From assembly GCA_964385635.1 (NCBI GenBank), contig CAYLPU010000008.1:1-64000 (forward strand): DNA of 64,000 nucleotides. Reading direction: 5' to 3'. The notes beneath the pieces were generated by a model. It was not told the origin of the DNA and searched no databases. It saw nothing but the letters and a program-made list of their open reading frames with translations. A program made the translations under genes and the position numbers. Shown here piece after piece: positions 1-8,818 of the stretch; positions within the stretch are counted from its first letter, which is position 1; each line of letters starts with the position of its first letter. Source of the stretch: CAYLPU01 sp964385635. GTDB taxonomy: Bacteria; Chloroflexota; Anaerolineae; B4-G1.

Positions 1-55
1 CTGTGTGTATCCGTGTGCTATTTGTGCCTGTTTTGGGAAGAGCCTGAGCAGTTAC
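1..55. mobile_element. MITE-like element, partial (cut by window edge)
   Basis: These 55 bases are, by eye, identical to the reverse complement of 57093-57147, which is one end of a complete 159-bp element with perfect terminal inverted repeats. The copy here ends with CTGAGCAGTTAC, the terminal repeat, at 44-55. Its other end lies outside the window. Confidence 0.8.
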
Positions 56-203
56 GTCGCTTTTTTCAGTAGAGTCCTGGCATAGCAATCGGACACTACG
101 CCTGGTACTCTGAGCGCTCCCGCCCGAAGGCGGGCAGTTGCCTCGTGGGGACTTGAACCCCGATGAGGGCCTGGTTACCCTGGGGGGCGCGATAGGGAGA
201 CGC

Positions 204-235
204 AAAAAGGGCCGCTCCCGTAGATGGGAGCGGCC
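204..235 (-). terminator. Rho-independent terminator-like hairpin
   Basis: A perfect 10-bp stem GGCCGCTCCC/GGGAGCGGCC with a 6-nt loop is followed on the minus strand by CTTTTT. It would end minus-strand transcripts coming from the 607-1164 gene, although about 370 bp separate them. Confidence 0.65.
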
Positions 236-282
236 TGTTTGATAGAGACCCCATACGGTAAGCGTTCACGTGGGGGCCAAGA

Positions 283-385
283 AACCGGGTTTTTCGTACA
301 GGGAGACATCCCTGGCAACGGAAAAGCACCTGCAAGCAATGCTACTCCGCTTGCGGAGCACCAAAAACCCGGTTTCTGATCTACC
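283..385. repeat. Copy of the AAACCGGGTTTTT dispersed repeat
   Basis: Two inverted copies of the AAACCGGGTTTTT core (about 285-298 and 363-376) flank 65 bp of other sequence. The outer part, GGGGTAGATCAGAAACCGGG on the minus strand, is also found at 35226-35245. The same core builds the elements at 15670-15760 and 35226-35341. Confidence 0.65.
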
Positions 386-606
386 CCCTGAACGAATACG
401 TCAAAACATCGCAGCGCCACGTCGTATCTTCGGGGTCGCCAGGGACGAAAAAAGGGGCGGTTTCACTCCCCCCCCGTCGTCCTTGTGCCTTGCCCCTGTC
501 CTCTCGGTTGTTGCTTATCTACTACGCTTCGCATTGCTTCGCTTTCTTCACTTCGACCGATGCCAGCAGGCGTGGGATACAGAGCAGTGTCCTCAGCGCG
601 ATAGTG

Positions 607-1164
607 CTATTCATCCTGCAACTTCCATTCCATCTCGGCAAGGAGATTTCTTCGCACCTTGGGATGCAGGTTCAGACAAGCATACAAGACAACGAGGCTA
701 TATCTTATCAGATCGATATCCCTTGTCAGATTGGCATCCCTTAGGGAGTGCCCTCCAACAAGCGCATGAAGTTTTTCTCCGTGGAATAGATTATTTCGTA
801 CAGTTCTGACCAGTTTCAAGAGCCACTTAAGGCGAGGTTCATTCCCGGAAGGTATACTGTCTCTCCATCCCAACTCATCATCCTGAACAACCTGCTTCTT
901 CGGCGGGGAATCTTGCAAGTACGCTACAGCATGTTGTAGTTCTGCTGTTTGGTCGGGTCTAAACGCATCCTCCATGTCGGACGCGAACTTATCCCAATTA
1001 GCCGAAGCTCTCTTGTCATTGCCACTCACATACCCAGCACGCTTCAGAGCGTATTCAAAGCGGGAGAAGACAACGAAGAACTCAATAAGTGTTTCTTTCA
1101 CATCCAGGTGATCAAGGAGCCTTTCGTTGAAGAGCTTGTCAAAGAGTTCGCGATATGGGTACAT
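607..1164 (-). CDS. HEPN-like hypothetical protein
   Basis: A 185-aa soluble, mostly helical protein of unknown role. Around residues 120-130 it contains the sequence VRTVRNNLFHGEK, which fits the Rx4-6H motif (R-N-N-L-F-H) of HEPN-fold ribonucleases and nucleic-acid-associated helical proteins. HEPN domains often serve in toxin-antitoxin or antiviral systems, but no nucleotidyltransferase or other usual partner lies next to it. The start codon is supported by TAGGAGG about 5 nt upstream. Assignment to HEPN rests on this motif and helical character only; it could be a structural HEPN-like protein without RNase activity. Confidence 0.6.
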   Translation of the reverse strand: MYPYRELFDKLFNERLLDHLDVKETLIEFFVVFSRFEYALKRAGYVSGNDKRASANWDKFASDMEDAFRPDQTAELQHAVAYLQDSPPKKQVVQDDELGWRDSIPSGNEPRLKWLLKLVRTVRNNLFHGEKLHALVGGHSLRDANLTRDIDLIRYSLVVLYACLNLHPKVRRNLLAEMEWKLQDE

Positions 1165-1261
1165 TCAACCTCCTAACACTGACTGCAATTCTCCACACTG
1201 GCGCGCATCGGCGAGGCAAAGCGGGCAAGTTTACGCAAACAGTCGTTATGTCTATGTAACT

Positions 1262-2305
1262 TCACGGCAATCGTTTCTCGACCGCCTCAATGACCCGAGC
1301 AATGTCGTGTAATGGTATGACGTCCCTGTCAAACACTATGAACAAGGAAACAGCACGCCCTTTCCGGAATACGATCATATGTGTCACGGCGGAATCAGGA
1401 ATATCCCAGTATGTACCGTAGACCTCATCACCAATCCCCGCGAGCGGAAGATCTTCAACTTTCCAGCCATCGTGAGAAGCCGCATCGCTTGACCCTGCTC
1501 GAAAATCAGCTGTATGCAACGAGTAGGCATTCCGTGCTTTGTCTTCCGAACTGTAGATCGCAATATGACAGCCTGCGCCTGCTAAGTCATGCGTACCCTC
1601 AAAAACAACTCCGTAGTAATCAACCACATAATCACGCAAAGTGATCAGATTTGGAACTTCAGATATACGCTCTTCAAGGATCCATCCCGAGGGAAAGTCT
1701 GTCTCTTGGCACACAATGGCTGGCAAGTCCAATGTCTCCCAGGATACTAGGACGGGAGCAATCCTCGTTTGAGTTGGAGAGACTACCGCACTCGGCAACT
1801 GAATCAAACCTAATGCGTAGACAAGTAAGCATCCGGCCAGAAGCAACAAGGCTGTTCCGCCGCCTCCCAGAAGCACCCATTTCCAGCTTGAGCTAGTCGT
1901 TTTTCTTTTCGCTTCTGCACGTGGTACAGACTTGCGGCCCCCGCTGCCAAGATCAGGCCTGACATCCTTTATCGTTTCCACGACTGGCTGTGTTGGAGGT
2001 TTATCCTTGAGCGGTTTGACTTCTGGCGCTGGCGACGAAACTACACTCAACGGTCGCACACCTTCCCTGGTGATCAGTGACTCTAGCCCTCGCCTCGCCA
2101 AGTTGTTGTTGGGGCTAATCGCCAAGACGTTTTCCAGGCAGGTGCGGCGCTCCTGGTGTGTGTCTACTGCGCCACTCAGCCATAGCCAGGCCATCTCGTT
2201 GCGCTCGTCTTGTTTGACAACTTGCATGAGTAGCCCGTATGCCTCTGTCTTGTGCCCAGCTTTGAGGGCAGCGACTCCTTGCTTTAGAAGATCATCTGTG
2301 GTCAT
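1262..2305 (-). CDS. TPR-module membrane protein, extracytoplasmic C-terminal domain
   Basis: A 347-aa protein. Residues 1-80 form a helical TPR-like module beginning MTTDDLLKQG, nearly identical to that of the protein at 2583-3371. A polar linker and one transmembrane helix (about residues 145-165) follow, then a C-terminal domain of roughly 170 residues that I do not recognise. The start at 2305 has GGAGAT upstream and overlaps the stop of the small membrane-protein gene at 2302-2523 in an ATGA junction, so translation is probably coupled. The open frame extends upstream without a credible start. The module-plus-TM layout suggests a sensor or scaffold with its TPR in the cytoplasm; this is inference. 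Confidence 0.75.
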   Translation of the reverse strand: MTTDDLLKQGVAALKAGHKTEAYGLLMQVVKQDERNEMAWLWLSGAVDTHQERRTCLENVLAISPNNNLARRGLESLITREGVRPLSVVSSPAPEVKPLKDKPPTQPVVETIKDVRPDLGSGGRKSVPRAEAKRKTTSSSWKWVLLGGGGTALLLLAGCLLVYALGLIQLPSAVVSPTQTRIAPVLVSWETLDLPAIVCQETDFPSGWILEERISEVPNLITLRDYVVDYYGVVFEGTHDLAGAGCHIAIYSSEDKARNAYSLHTADFRAGSSDAASHDGWKVEDLPLAGIGDEVYGTYWDIPDSAVTHMIVFRKGRAVSLFIVFDRDVIPLHDIARVIEAVEKRLP

Positions 2306-2523
2306 ATCGTATCTCCTGAGAGTTCTTGTTTGACACCTGCCGTATACTTCAGTATTGCAGCCTTGCTCAATCGCCAGCACACCACCGCCAGGCTTACGGC
2401 CGTAAGCGCCACGATAGGCCAGCGGATCCCCGGGGGCGTTGCGTCGGTGATGTCCAGGCAGCCGATGGCCAGCGCCAGCAACCCGCCGATGGTTGACAGG
2501 ATAGCGCGTTCGGGTTTGGTCAT
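2302..2523 (-). CDS. Small two-helix membrane protein
   Basis: A 73-aa protein with two predicted transmembrane segments (about residues 8-25 and 34-52) and a basic C-terminus. No family is recognised. It lies between the two paralogous TPR/TM genes, and its stop overlaps the start of the downstream gene (ATGA), which suggests a three-gene operon. Possibly a membrane partner of the flanking proteins. Confidence 0.55.
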   Translation of the reverse strand: MTKPERAILSTIGGLLALAIGCLDITDATPPGIRWPIVALTAVSLAVVCWRLSKAAILKYTAGVKQELSGDTI

Positions 2524-2582
2524 TGTCCCTCGATGCGGGCTGCCCTTCAGCGGTCGAAGGGCCGAAGGGCAGCCCGGTCAAA

Positions 2583-3371
2583 CTATTCTATGACCAAACT
2601 CTCTAACTGCCACTTATCGTCTCCCACGTACTCAACGGTGCATACAAAGTCCGCTCTGATCATCGCACCGAAGGCGTTTTCAGCATCGACATACGCGGAT
2701 ACTCTGTAACGTCCATCGCCCAAGTGCCTAACGTATTCATCTGAATACCGAGGAAACTTAGCAGTCGACGGGGCTTTGAGATCGTCTTCGACGAAATTCT
2801 TACACATCACCCACGCCATAGTTGCACTATGCTCAGCATCGTCGTCTCCTGAATCTGGCCCGGAGCAAAGCCGGCATGCAACTATTGCGAGTATGACGAC
2901 AACCACGATGAACAAGGTCGTCTTGGCATTTTCTGTTTTCGCTTTGTGGATAACACGCTCTTTGTCATCTTTTGGCTTAGTAGCATGGGGAATGGCTCCC
3001 GACGACGACAGACTAGTTCCTCTGAGTTTATTCAACCGCTCGGCCGCTCTAGCAGGCTGTTCGGGGGGTGTCGCAGCAGGTTCGGCACTTGGTATTGGTG
3101 GAGACACCGATCTCAACGGCCGCACGCCCTCCTTGGCAATCAGTGACTCTAACCCGCGCCTCGCTATCCCGTTATTGGGGTTGATTGCCAAGACGTTTTC
3201 CAGGCAGGTGCGGCGCTCCTGGTGCGTGTCTACCGCACCGCTCAGCCATAGCCAAGCCATCTCGTTGCGCTCGTCCTGTTGGACAACCTGCATCAGAAGA
3301 CTGCGGGCTTCTGCCTTGCGGCCCTCATTGAGGGCAGCGATTCCTTGTTTCAAAAGGTCATCGGTTGTCAT
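2583..3371 (-). CDS. TPR-module membrane protein, paralogue
   Basis: A 262-aa protein with the same N-terminal module as the 1262-2305 product (MTTDDLLKQGIAALNEG), a Pro/Ala/Ser-rich linker, one transmembrane helix near residues 150-168, and a C-terminal domain of about 80 residues. That domain contains the segment CKNFVEDDLKAPSTAKFP, a pattern I associate with small uncharacterised extracytoplasmic domains. Tandem paralogues sharing the cytoplasmic module but not the outer domain suggest duplication followed by domain replacement. Function is unknown. Confidence 0.75.
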   Translation of the reverse strand: MTTDDLLKQGIAALNEGRKAEARSLLMQVVQQDERNEMAWLWLSGAVDTHQERRTCLENVLAINPNNGIARRGLESLIAKEGVRPLRSVSPPIPSAEPAATPPEQPARAAERLNKLRGTSLSSSGAIPHATKPKDDKERVIHKAKTENAKTTLFIVVVVILAIVACRLCSGPDSGDDDAEHSATMAWVMCKNFVEDDLKAPSTAKFPRYSDEYVRHLGDGRYRVSAYVDAENAFGAMIRADFVCTVEYVGDDKWQLESLVIE

Positions 3372-3491
3372 CCCGTGCCTCCCGGAGACTCATCGGCTAT
3401 CTCTAATGCTCTCCACTACCCTGCCCAGCCAAGCAACCTCTACCGCCAGTCAGCGCCCGGTTCCACTGGAGATGGACGGGGGCTTAGGCAA

Positions 3492-6400
3492 TCATCTGGG
3501 TATTATCTTGAGCCGCGACGGTAGACGTGATCCCTCTCCTTGCTGTGGCGCCTGCAGCAACCCCGTGAGACGCCAGTGGTTGCTTGACGGCACGAGTTTG
3601 ACTTCATTTGCCTGAGTCGTCGTACTGGATGTCACCGACAGTCTCACGTCATCAATGAAGAACTGGGTATCATACTGACCATCATTGAAGGCCTTGAAGC
3701 CTATATGAACAGTTCGACCCCGGAACGCGGACATATCATACGTTGCGTGGATCCAGTCCTGTGACTGATCAACATTGCTGAATTGGCCGCAGAAAGCCAA
3801 CACATCCCCAGTTGTGTCCCAGATCGCACACCGCATCTCATCGTATGCAGTTTGAGTGGAGTCACTGGTGCGGATCAATCGCCAGTAGGAGAGTTGAGGC
3901 GAGGACACAGCGGCTGGGATTGTCACCTCCTGGTATATCTGGTCAGCCGCATTCACGGCCCCGCCCATATACACGCCCCAATTGCCGGTGCGTGCGCCCA
4001 AGTGGTGGATCATTTCGCCAATGTTTGAGGACTGCACCCATGGCAGGGCAGGCGGTCCGGTTTCAAATCCGCCATTGATGATCAACTCCGCTTGGCTCAC
4101 AACTGTGGACTGTACGTTGCTCCAGGAACTGTCTCCCCACGAGTTTCGTCCCTTGACACGATAGTAGTAGGTGCCCGGCGTTTTCCCTGGGTCGGGTACG
4201 GTCCACGACAGGCTTACGCCTTGGTATACCACCTGTGCACCAGAGAATGATGCGTTTGTCGCTTCTTCCAGGATGTAGGTGGTAGCCAAGTCGGCTTCTT
4301 GCCACGTAACGGCATAGTAGCTGTCTTGGTCTGTGTTGTCAATCGGGTTCAGCACAGGTGTGTAGGGGATGGGCGGCCAACGCTTCATAACCAGTGGCAA
4401 GTAAACAAAGTGGGCGATGTTGACGGTAGTAGTGGCTATGGCGATCCCGACCGAGTTGCTGGCGGTTACGATCGCGGTGTAGACGCCAAGGTTCGGGTAG
4501 GCGTGGGTCACGGCGGGACCGATGTCGGTGTTCCCGTCGCCAAGGTCCCAGGTGTAGTTGACATTGCTGCCTGCTGTGGTGCTAGCCGCCAGCGTGGTGA
4601 CATGACCTGACGGTGTGGGACTGTCGTTGGTCGCGGCGAGTCCGGCGATGGGCACGTCAGTGATTATTGTCGCTACTGCCATGCTGCCGACGGCGCTATA
4701 ACCGGTATCAGCGACCACATGGTAGTCGCTATTGACGATGGTCCCGGCAACTGGAGCCGTGACAGCAAACTGGACAGAGGTGCTACTACTCACCGCCAGA
4801 CTGGCTGCCGTCCAACTGACAACATTATTGACTCTCGTTCCACCGCTGACGTAATTTGCTCCCGCAGGAATAGAATCAGTAATAGCCAGATTGGTGGCGG
4901 GCAATTGGCCGTCATTGGTCACAGTCAAGGTGTAGGTGATCAGGTCACCCACCATTGCCGCGATTGGGCCTGTCTTGCCAATCGTCAAACTCGGAGGGTT
5001 CTGATTCAGCCAAACCCTGTCAGCCTGACGGAAATTCCCCACAAAGGCATCGAGGTCGCCGTCACCGTCCACGTCGCCCAAAGCCACATCCGTGCTGTCT
5101 GAACCGCCCAGGCTCTGACCGCTGTCGATAAAGTATCCTGTCCCGTCGTTCAGCCACACCTTGTTGGCATAACCACTATAGTTGCCGACGAAGGCATCAA
5201 GGTCGCCATCGCCGTCCACATCTCCCAAGTGCACGGCAAAGCTGGATGAACTGCCCAGGCTCTGACCGCTGTCGATAAAGTATCCTGTCCCGTCGTTCAG
5301 CCATACCTTGTTGGCTCGACCGTCATGAATGGTGCCGTTTGCAGTAAAAGCGTCGAGGCTGCCGTCCCCGTTCACATCGCCGAGGGCCACGGCGTAGCTA
5401 TCTGGACTGTTGAGGCTGTGACCGCTGTCGATAAAGTGTCCTGTCCCATCGTTCAGCCAGATCTTGTCAGCTCGAGTCCAGGTCGCGACGAAGGCATCGA
5501 GGTCGCCGTCACCGTCCACATCACCTAGGGCCACGTCGATGCTGCTGGTGCTGGCAAAGCTCTGGCCGCTGTCGATAAAGCGTCCTGTCCCATCGTTCAA
5601 CCAGACCTTGTCGGCTTGCGTCCAGTTGCCGACAAAGGCATCAAGGTCACCGTCGCCGTCCACATCGCCCAGGTGTACGGAGTAAGTGTACGCACTGCCG
5701 AGGCTCTGGCCGCTGTCGATAAAGTATCCTGTCCCGTCGTTCAGCCACACCTTGTTGGCGCTGCTCTCATTCCCGACAAAGACATCGAGGTCGCCGTCAC
5801 CGTCCACATCGCCCAGAGCCATGCCCCGACTGAATGAAGTACCCAGGCTCTGGCCGCTGTCGATGAAGTTCCCGCTTCCATCGTTCAGCCATACGCGATT
5901 GGCGTTAGCTTGACCGTCATTGCCCCTATTAGCGACAAAAGCATCCAGGTCACCGTCGCCGTCCAGGTCACCGAGGGCTACGACCTTGGTGTCAGAGCTA
6001 CCCAAAGTCTGGCCGCTGTCGGTAAACACGCCGCTGCCGCCCACCGGGGCTGCCCAGAATTGCCAGACCGTGGGTGAAATCGGCCCTTGCCCGCTCAGGG
6101 TCAGCGTGCCGGTGGTCGCGCTGACTTGCACCAGTTCGCCTGGTTTGAAGGGCTGGACAGGCGTCAGGCTGATAGTGCCGCCGTTCACGGCGTGACCTTG
6201 GGCCAGGAGGCCGGTTTGTGTGGCATACACGGCAAAAGTGCGTTTCGTGACCGTGGTTAAGCTGATGGCTTCACCGTAGGTGATGGATACGCTCGTCGTG
6301 AGCGCGGCTGTGTGGGTGTTGGGCAGCGGAGCAAGGCTAGTGACTTGCAGGTTGGCAGAGACTCTGCCCACAAACGCATCAGTGCTGCGTTCGGCCGGTG

Positions 6401-6551
6401 TGCTGTCCCCTTCGACTTGGCTCAGGTCAGGGCCTTCAACGCTCAGGGTAGACGCCGGTTGCGAGGCTGCGCTGGTGTGAGCAACCCTGGGGCTTGATGT
6501 TATCACCAGGCTGAGGAGAAGGGCGAAGGCGAGGAATCGTTGCCTCTTCAT
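3492..6551 (-). CDS. Secreted FG-GAP/VCBS, DUF11 and PKD multidomain surface protein
   Basis: A 1019-aa exported protein. After a signal peptide (about residues 1-30) comes an SbsA/Big-type Ig-like region (about 50-170), then seven repeats with DVDGDGDLDAF-type calcium-binding FG-GAP/VCBS motifs that probably form a beta-propeller (about 185-510). A DUF11 repeat (TYTLTVTNDGQLPATNLAI), a PKD domain, a VYLPLVMKR motif, a fibronectin-like domain and a C-terminal jelly-roll-like domain follow. VYLPLV motifs are usually C-terminal in Chloroflexota surface proteins; here the motif is internal. The start forms an ATGA junction with the preceding weak frame. The likely role is adhesion or carbohydrate/ligand binding at the cell surface. 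Confidence 0.85.
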   Translation of the reverse strand: MKRQRFLAFALLLSLVITSSPRVAHTSAASQPASTLSVEGPDLSQVEGDSTPAERSTDAFVGRVSANLQVTSLAPLPNTHTAALTTSVSITYGEAISLTTVTKRTFAVYATQTGLLAQGHAVNGGTISLTPVQPFKPGELVQVSATTGTLTLSGQGPISPTVWQFWAAPVGGSGVFTDSGQTLGSSDTKVVALGDLDGDGDLDAFVANRGNDGQANANRVWLNDGSGNFIDSGQSLGTSFSRGMALGDVDGDGDLDVFVGNESSANKVWLNDGTGYFIDSGQSLGSAYTYSVHLGDVDGDGDLDAFVGNWTQADKVWLNDGTGRFIDSGQSFASTSSIDVALGDVDGDGDLDAFVATWTRADKIWLNDGTGHFIDSGHSLNSPDSYAVALGDVNGDGSLDAFTANGTIHDGRANKVWLNDGTGYFIDSGQSLGSSSSFAVHLGDVDGDGDLDAFVGNYSGYANKVWLNDGTGYFIDSGQSLGGSDSTDVALGDVDGDGDLDAFVGNFRQADRVWLNQNPPSLTIGKTGPIAAMVGDLITYTLTVTNDGQLPATNLAITDSIPAGANYVSGGTRVNNVVSWTAASLAVSSSTSVQFAVTAPVAGTIVNSDYHVVADTGYSAVGSMAVATIITDVPIAGLAATNDSPTPSGHVTTLAASTTAGSNVNYTWDLGDGNTDIGPAVTHAYPNLGVYTAIVTASNSVGIAIATTTVNIAHFVYLPLVMKRWPPIPYTPVLNPIDNTDQDSYYAVTWQEADLATTYILEEATNASFSGAQVVYQGVSLSWTVPDPGKTPGTYYYRVKGRNSWGDSSWSNVQSTVVSQAELIINGGFETGPPALPWVQSSNIGEMIHHLGARTGNWGVYMGGAVNAADQIYQEVTIPAAVSSPQLSYWRLIRTSDSTQTAYDEMRCAIWDTTGDVLAFCGQFSNVDQSQDWIHATYDMSAFRGRTVHIGFKAFNDGQYDTQFFIDDVRLSVTSSTTTQANEVKLVPSSNHWRLTGLLQAPQQGEGSRLPSRLKIIPR

Positions 6552-7003
6552 TCCTTGGCCTGCTTCGCTAGGCGGGTCTTCGGGTGGGATGTCCCCCGCT
6601 GGTGCGTGCTGGTCAGATTGGTCACTGCTCGGGCTCCTCCGTGGAAGCTACCGGGGTTTCCTCTTACCTTACACGTATTGAGCGCAGCCCAGCTTTTCGG
6701 GGAAGGCGGTCCCTGATTGCCGCCGGTCTGTGACCAGGGATCCCCAGGTGGCAGCAGCGGCGGTGCCCAGGCCGCTACTATGCAATCTCGCAGCTCTTCA
6801 TCGCCCAGAGCCTGAATAAGTGCCCAGAGTGTGGGACCGCCAGCCCGTCCCAAACTGCCCAGCAAACGGGATGCCGTTCCCCGAACGTGTCCATCCTCTG
6901 CGCCCAGGCGCTGGAGCATGTCTGGGCGAGAGGCGCTATCTTGTGTAGTTTGCTTCACGCCTCCCGCTCCAGATCTTCCTCTTGCTCTTCCCTGTCTTCC
7001 CAC
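6548..7003 (-). pseudogene. Possible HEAT-repeat remnant
   Basis: A 151-aa frame whose centre (residues 29-85) resembles one or two HEAT repeats, for example LWALIQALGDEELRDCIVAAW. The rest is low-complexity and Gly/Pro/Arg-rich. The first 16 codons overlap the end of the upstream gene in another frame, no ribosome binding site is visible, and the C-terminal half looks non-coding. It touches the FG-GAP gene through an ATGA junction. I think it is a decayed HEAT protein or a chance frame. Confidence 0.3.
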
Positions 7004-7665
7004 TCGATGCCCAGTTTATTGAGCACCTCCCGGATCTCATCAAACGCAGCCTGTCTCTCTACAGAGCCCTGGTTACTCTCTATGCCTGCAGTCTCCCACA
7101 GTTGGAAGCGGTGTCCGGCACAGGCACGGAAATTGAGAAAGTGGTATTCCTTCTTGTGCCGGTACGCTGACACCAGCTTATCATGTGCATGTTTAAGCTG
7201 TCTCGGGGGTGTCAGGTTTGCCATATCAGCCACGATCTCCAGGTGCTTGATCTCTAGTTCCCGAAACCTCGTGTCCAGAGTGTGCCCGTAGGAGAGACAC
7301 CAACTGCTTGTCATCCCCTTTCCCCCGTTCAGGCTATGGTACCAGTCATGCCACTCCCACCACATCTCTTCCATGTCATCCAGCAGCGGGTCAAGCTCAT
7401 CCAGATACGCCTCAACCTCTGCCTTCACATCGGGCGTAGGTGTGGATGCAGGCAATGGCTTAGGCGTCCAGGTCGGAATTGGGGTCGCGGTGGGAACTGC
7501 AGGCTGCGGGGTAGCTACAGGCTGATGGGCAACCGGCTGCGACATGGGGTCACCGTAGGAACGTGTCATTGTGTTGTACACAACGAACCCTATTCCGCAG
7601 AGCACTGCTACTGTCAAAGTTGCCAGGATGGCAACAACGGTGACCTGAAACTTGCTCATCTTCAT
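6955..7665 (-). CDS. Membrane-anchored helical protein with Thr/Pro linker
   Basis: A 236-aa protein with a short cytoplasmic start, a transmembrane helix at about residues 8-30, a Thr/Pro-rich linker (about 45-80), and a C-terminal helical domain rich in Trp, His and acidic residues. The extreme C-terminus is strongly acidic. No family is recognised. The start has GAGGAG 7 nt upstream. A promoter lies about 170 nt upstream inside a dispersed repeat (7836-7864), which may drive the gene. It is probably an envelope protein facing outward. Confidence 0.7.
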   Translation of the reverse strand: MKMSKFQVTVVAILATLTVAVLCGIGFVVYNTMTRSYGDPMSQPVAHQPVATPQPAVPTATPIPTWTPKPLPASTPTPDVKAEVEAYLDELDPLLDDMEEMWWEWHDWYHSLNGGKGMTSSWCLSYGHTLDTRFRELEIKHLEIVADMANLTPPRQLKHAHDKLVSAYRHKKEYHFLNFRACAGHRFQLWETAGIESNQGSVERQAAFDEIREVLNKLGIEWEDREEQEEDLEREA

Positions 7666-7769
7666 CAGGTTTCTCCTCGTGGTCTCCAGAGCCTATTTCA
7701 CCAGGTGTGTCCGTAAGAGACACGTCAGGAACAACATCCCGCTACTGACACCTTCGCCGTGCTGAACTC

Positions 7770-7989
7770 TCCGCCAAGGCACTCTTGCTGCACCGTCTCG
7801 GACTTGGGTGCAGCCACGACTTGTCTTGCTAGTCCAGTATACTGTACCCTTGTGTGAAGGTCAATAGATAAAGTGTGCTATTTCCTGCGCGAGGGCCGAT
7901 ACCGCCGTCGCCCTCGGTCTTCGCTCCGCCCGAGTCCGAGCATCGGCAACTGGGCTCACTCGGCCCCCTGCAGGGTTACGCCGCAGAAC
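7770..7989. repeat. Dispersed promoter-bearing repeat, copy 1
   Basis: About 220 bp resembling 10491-10731 and 11951-12101. Shared blocks include CAAGGCACTCTTGCTG, GCAGCCACGACTTGTCTTGC, the palindrome CAGTATACTG, and a GC-rich tail. It fills most of the 375-bp gap between the 8041-8745 and 6955-7665 genes. No open frame is conserved between copies. Confidence 0.75.
7836..7864 (-). promoter_or_regulatory. Sigma-70-type promoter inside repeat copy 1
   Basis: On the minus strand TTGACC is followed, after exactly 17 nt, by TATACT. The -10 box overlaps the palindrome CAGTATACTG, a possible operator. It points toward the gene starting at 7665. Confidence 0.65.
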
Positions 7990-8040
7990 TCGGCAGGGCG
8001 GCTCAGCGAGCGGCGCAATGTGGCACCGGCTGCTGCGCTA

Positions 8041-8745
8041 TCACCAGTCGTCGGACAAAGCCTCCTCGGCGATTGCGCCCTCCAGGTCGTCCAGTTGCCT
8101 GCGTAGGTGGTCTATCTCTTGATCGAGGCCCAGGGTTCTCATCCCGTCCAATTGCTCGCGCAGATGGCCTACTTCATACTCCACTCCCAGGCATATTGCC
8201 CGATCTTCCAGGTTATCAAGTTCCTGGCGCAGGCGTTCCGCCTCATAGTCCGGCCTCAGGGGGTGCATCCAGTCCTCCAGGGGAGGCTGGGGTGGTGGGT
8301 AGTATCCTCCTCCTATCGCCTCAGCTATTGCCATGCCAGCATCTTGAGACGATGGAGCGCCGGGGTCAAGGTCGAGACCCGAGCACTCGATTGTGCTGTC
8401 ATCGATTCCAGCCCCGTGGTACTGTGCACGGGTGCAGCCGTTGGGAAACACCTCGTCCTCGTGGGAGTAGTGTCCGATTCCTGGTCGATGAGCGGGCCCA
8501 GACAGTGTTCTAGAACGGGGCTGTTTTGGGACTTCTACTGTGTCTGTAGGGCGTATCTCGTCACTGGCTTTCTTGGTGTCCTCCAAAGCGGTTGGATACT
8601 TCGTGGTTGAGTGCTTCTTACGTTTGGTCCTTTTTCGCCACCACGGGCTCACTCGGAGCGCAATGAACGCAACCGGCACGGCCAAGCACAGGCACCCGAC
8701 GACCACGCTCAAGAGCACCTTTTGTATGAACTCGGCATTTTCCAT
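8041..8745 (-). CDS. Membrane-anchored coiled-coil protein
   Basis: A 234-aa protein with one transmembrane helix at about residues 9-31, a basic stop-transfer patch (WWRKRTKRKK), a long polar linker, and a C-terminal region of about 70 residues with repeated LRQELDNLED-type heptads predicted to form a coiled coil. It ends IAEEALSDDW, very close to the IADEALGDW end of the small protein at 9995-10222, so the two share a C-terminal motif. The start is not well supported by a ribosome binding site. Function is unknown. Confidence 0.65.
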   Translation of the reverse strand: MENAEFIQKVLLSVVVGCLCLAVPVAFIALRVSPWWRKRTKRKKHSTTKYPTALEDTKKASDEIRPTDTVEVPKQPRSRTLSGPAHRPGIGHYSHEDEVFPNGCTRAQYHGAGIDDSTIECSGLDLDPGAPSSQDAGMAIAEAIGGGYYPPPQPPLEDWMHPLRPDYEAERLRQELDNLEDRAICLGVEYEVGHLREQLDGMRTLGLDQEIDHLRRQLDDLEGAIAEEALSDDW

Positions 8746-8818
8746 CGTACAGGTCTCCGGCGCGTTTTCCGGCTAGAACTTTGCCATAGAAGCGCAGTCT
8801 GGTGCTGGTGTTGATGCC

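Larger units (their letters stand above)
56..606. other. Intergenic stretch with hairpins, no gene seen
   Basis: I see no convincing gene in this 550-bp stretch. It contains a terminator-like hairpin at 204-235, a small GC hairpin near 120-136, and two inverted AAACCGGGTTTTT motifs at about 283-378. The open frames here have no ribosome binding site and no recognisable protein. Confidence 0.6.

Noticed and set aside
136..210. Possible tRNA on the minus strand (GGTTCAAGTCCCC, resembling a T-arm)
   Set aside because: No matching acceptor strand, D-arm or anticodon arm can be found upstream on that strand.
270..809. 179-aa plus-strand frame at the window start
   Set aside because: It runs through dispersed repeats and overlaps the HEPN-like gene antisense; no ribosome binding site or recognisable sequence.
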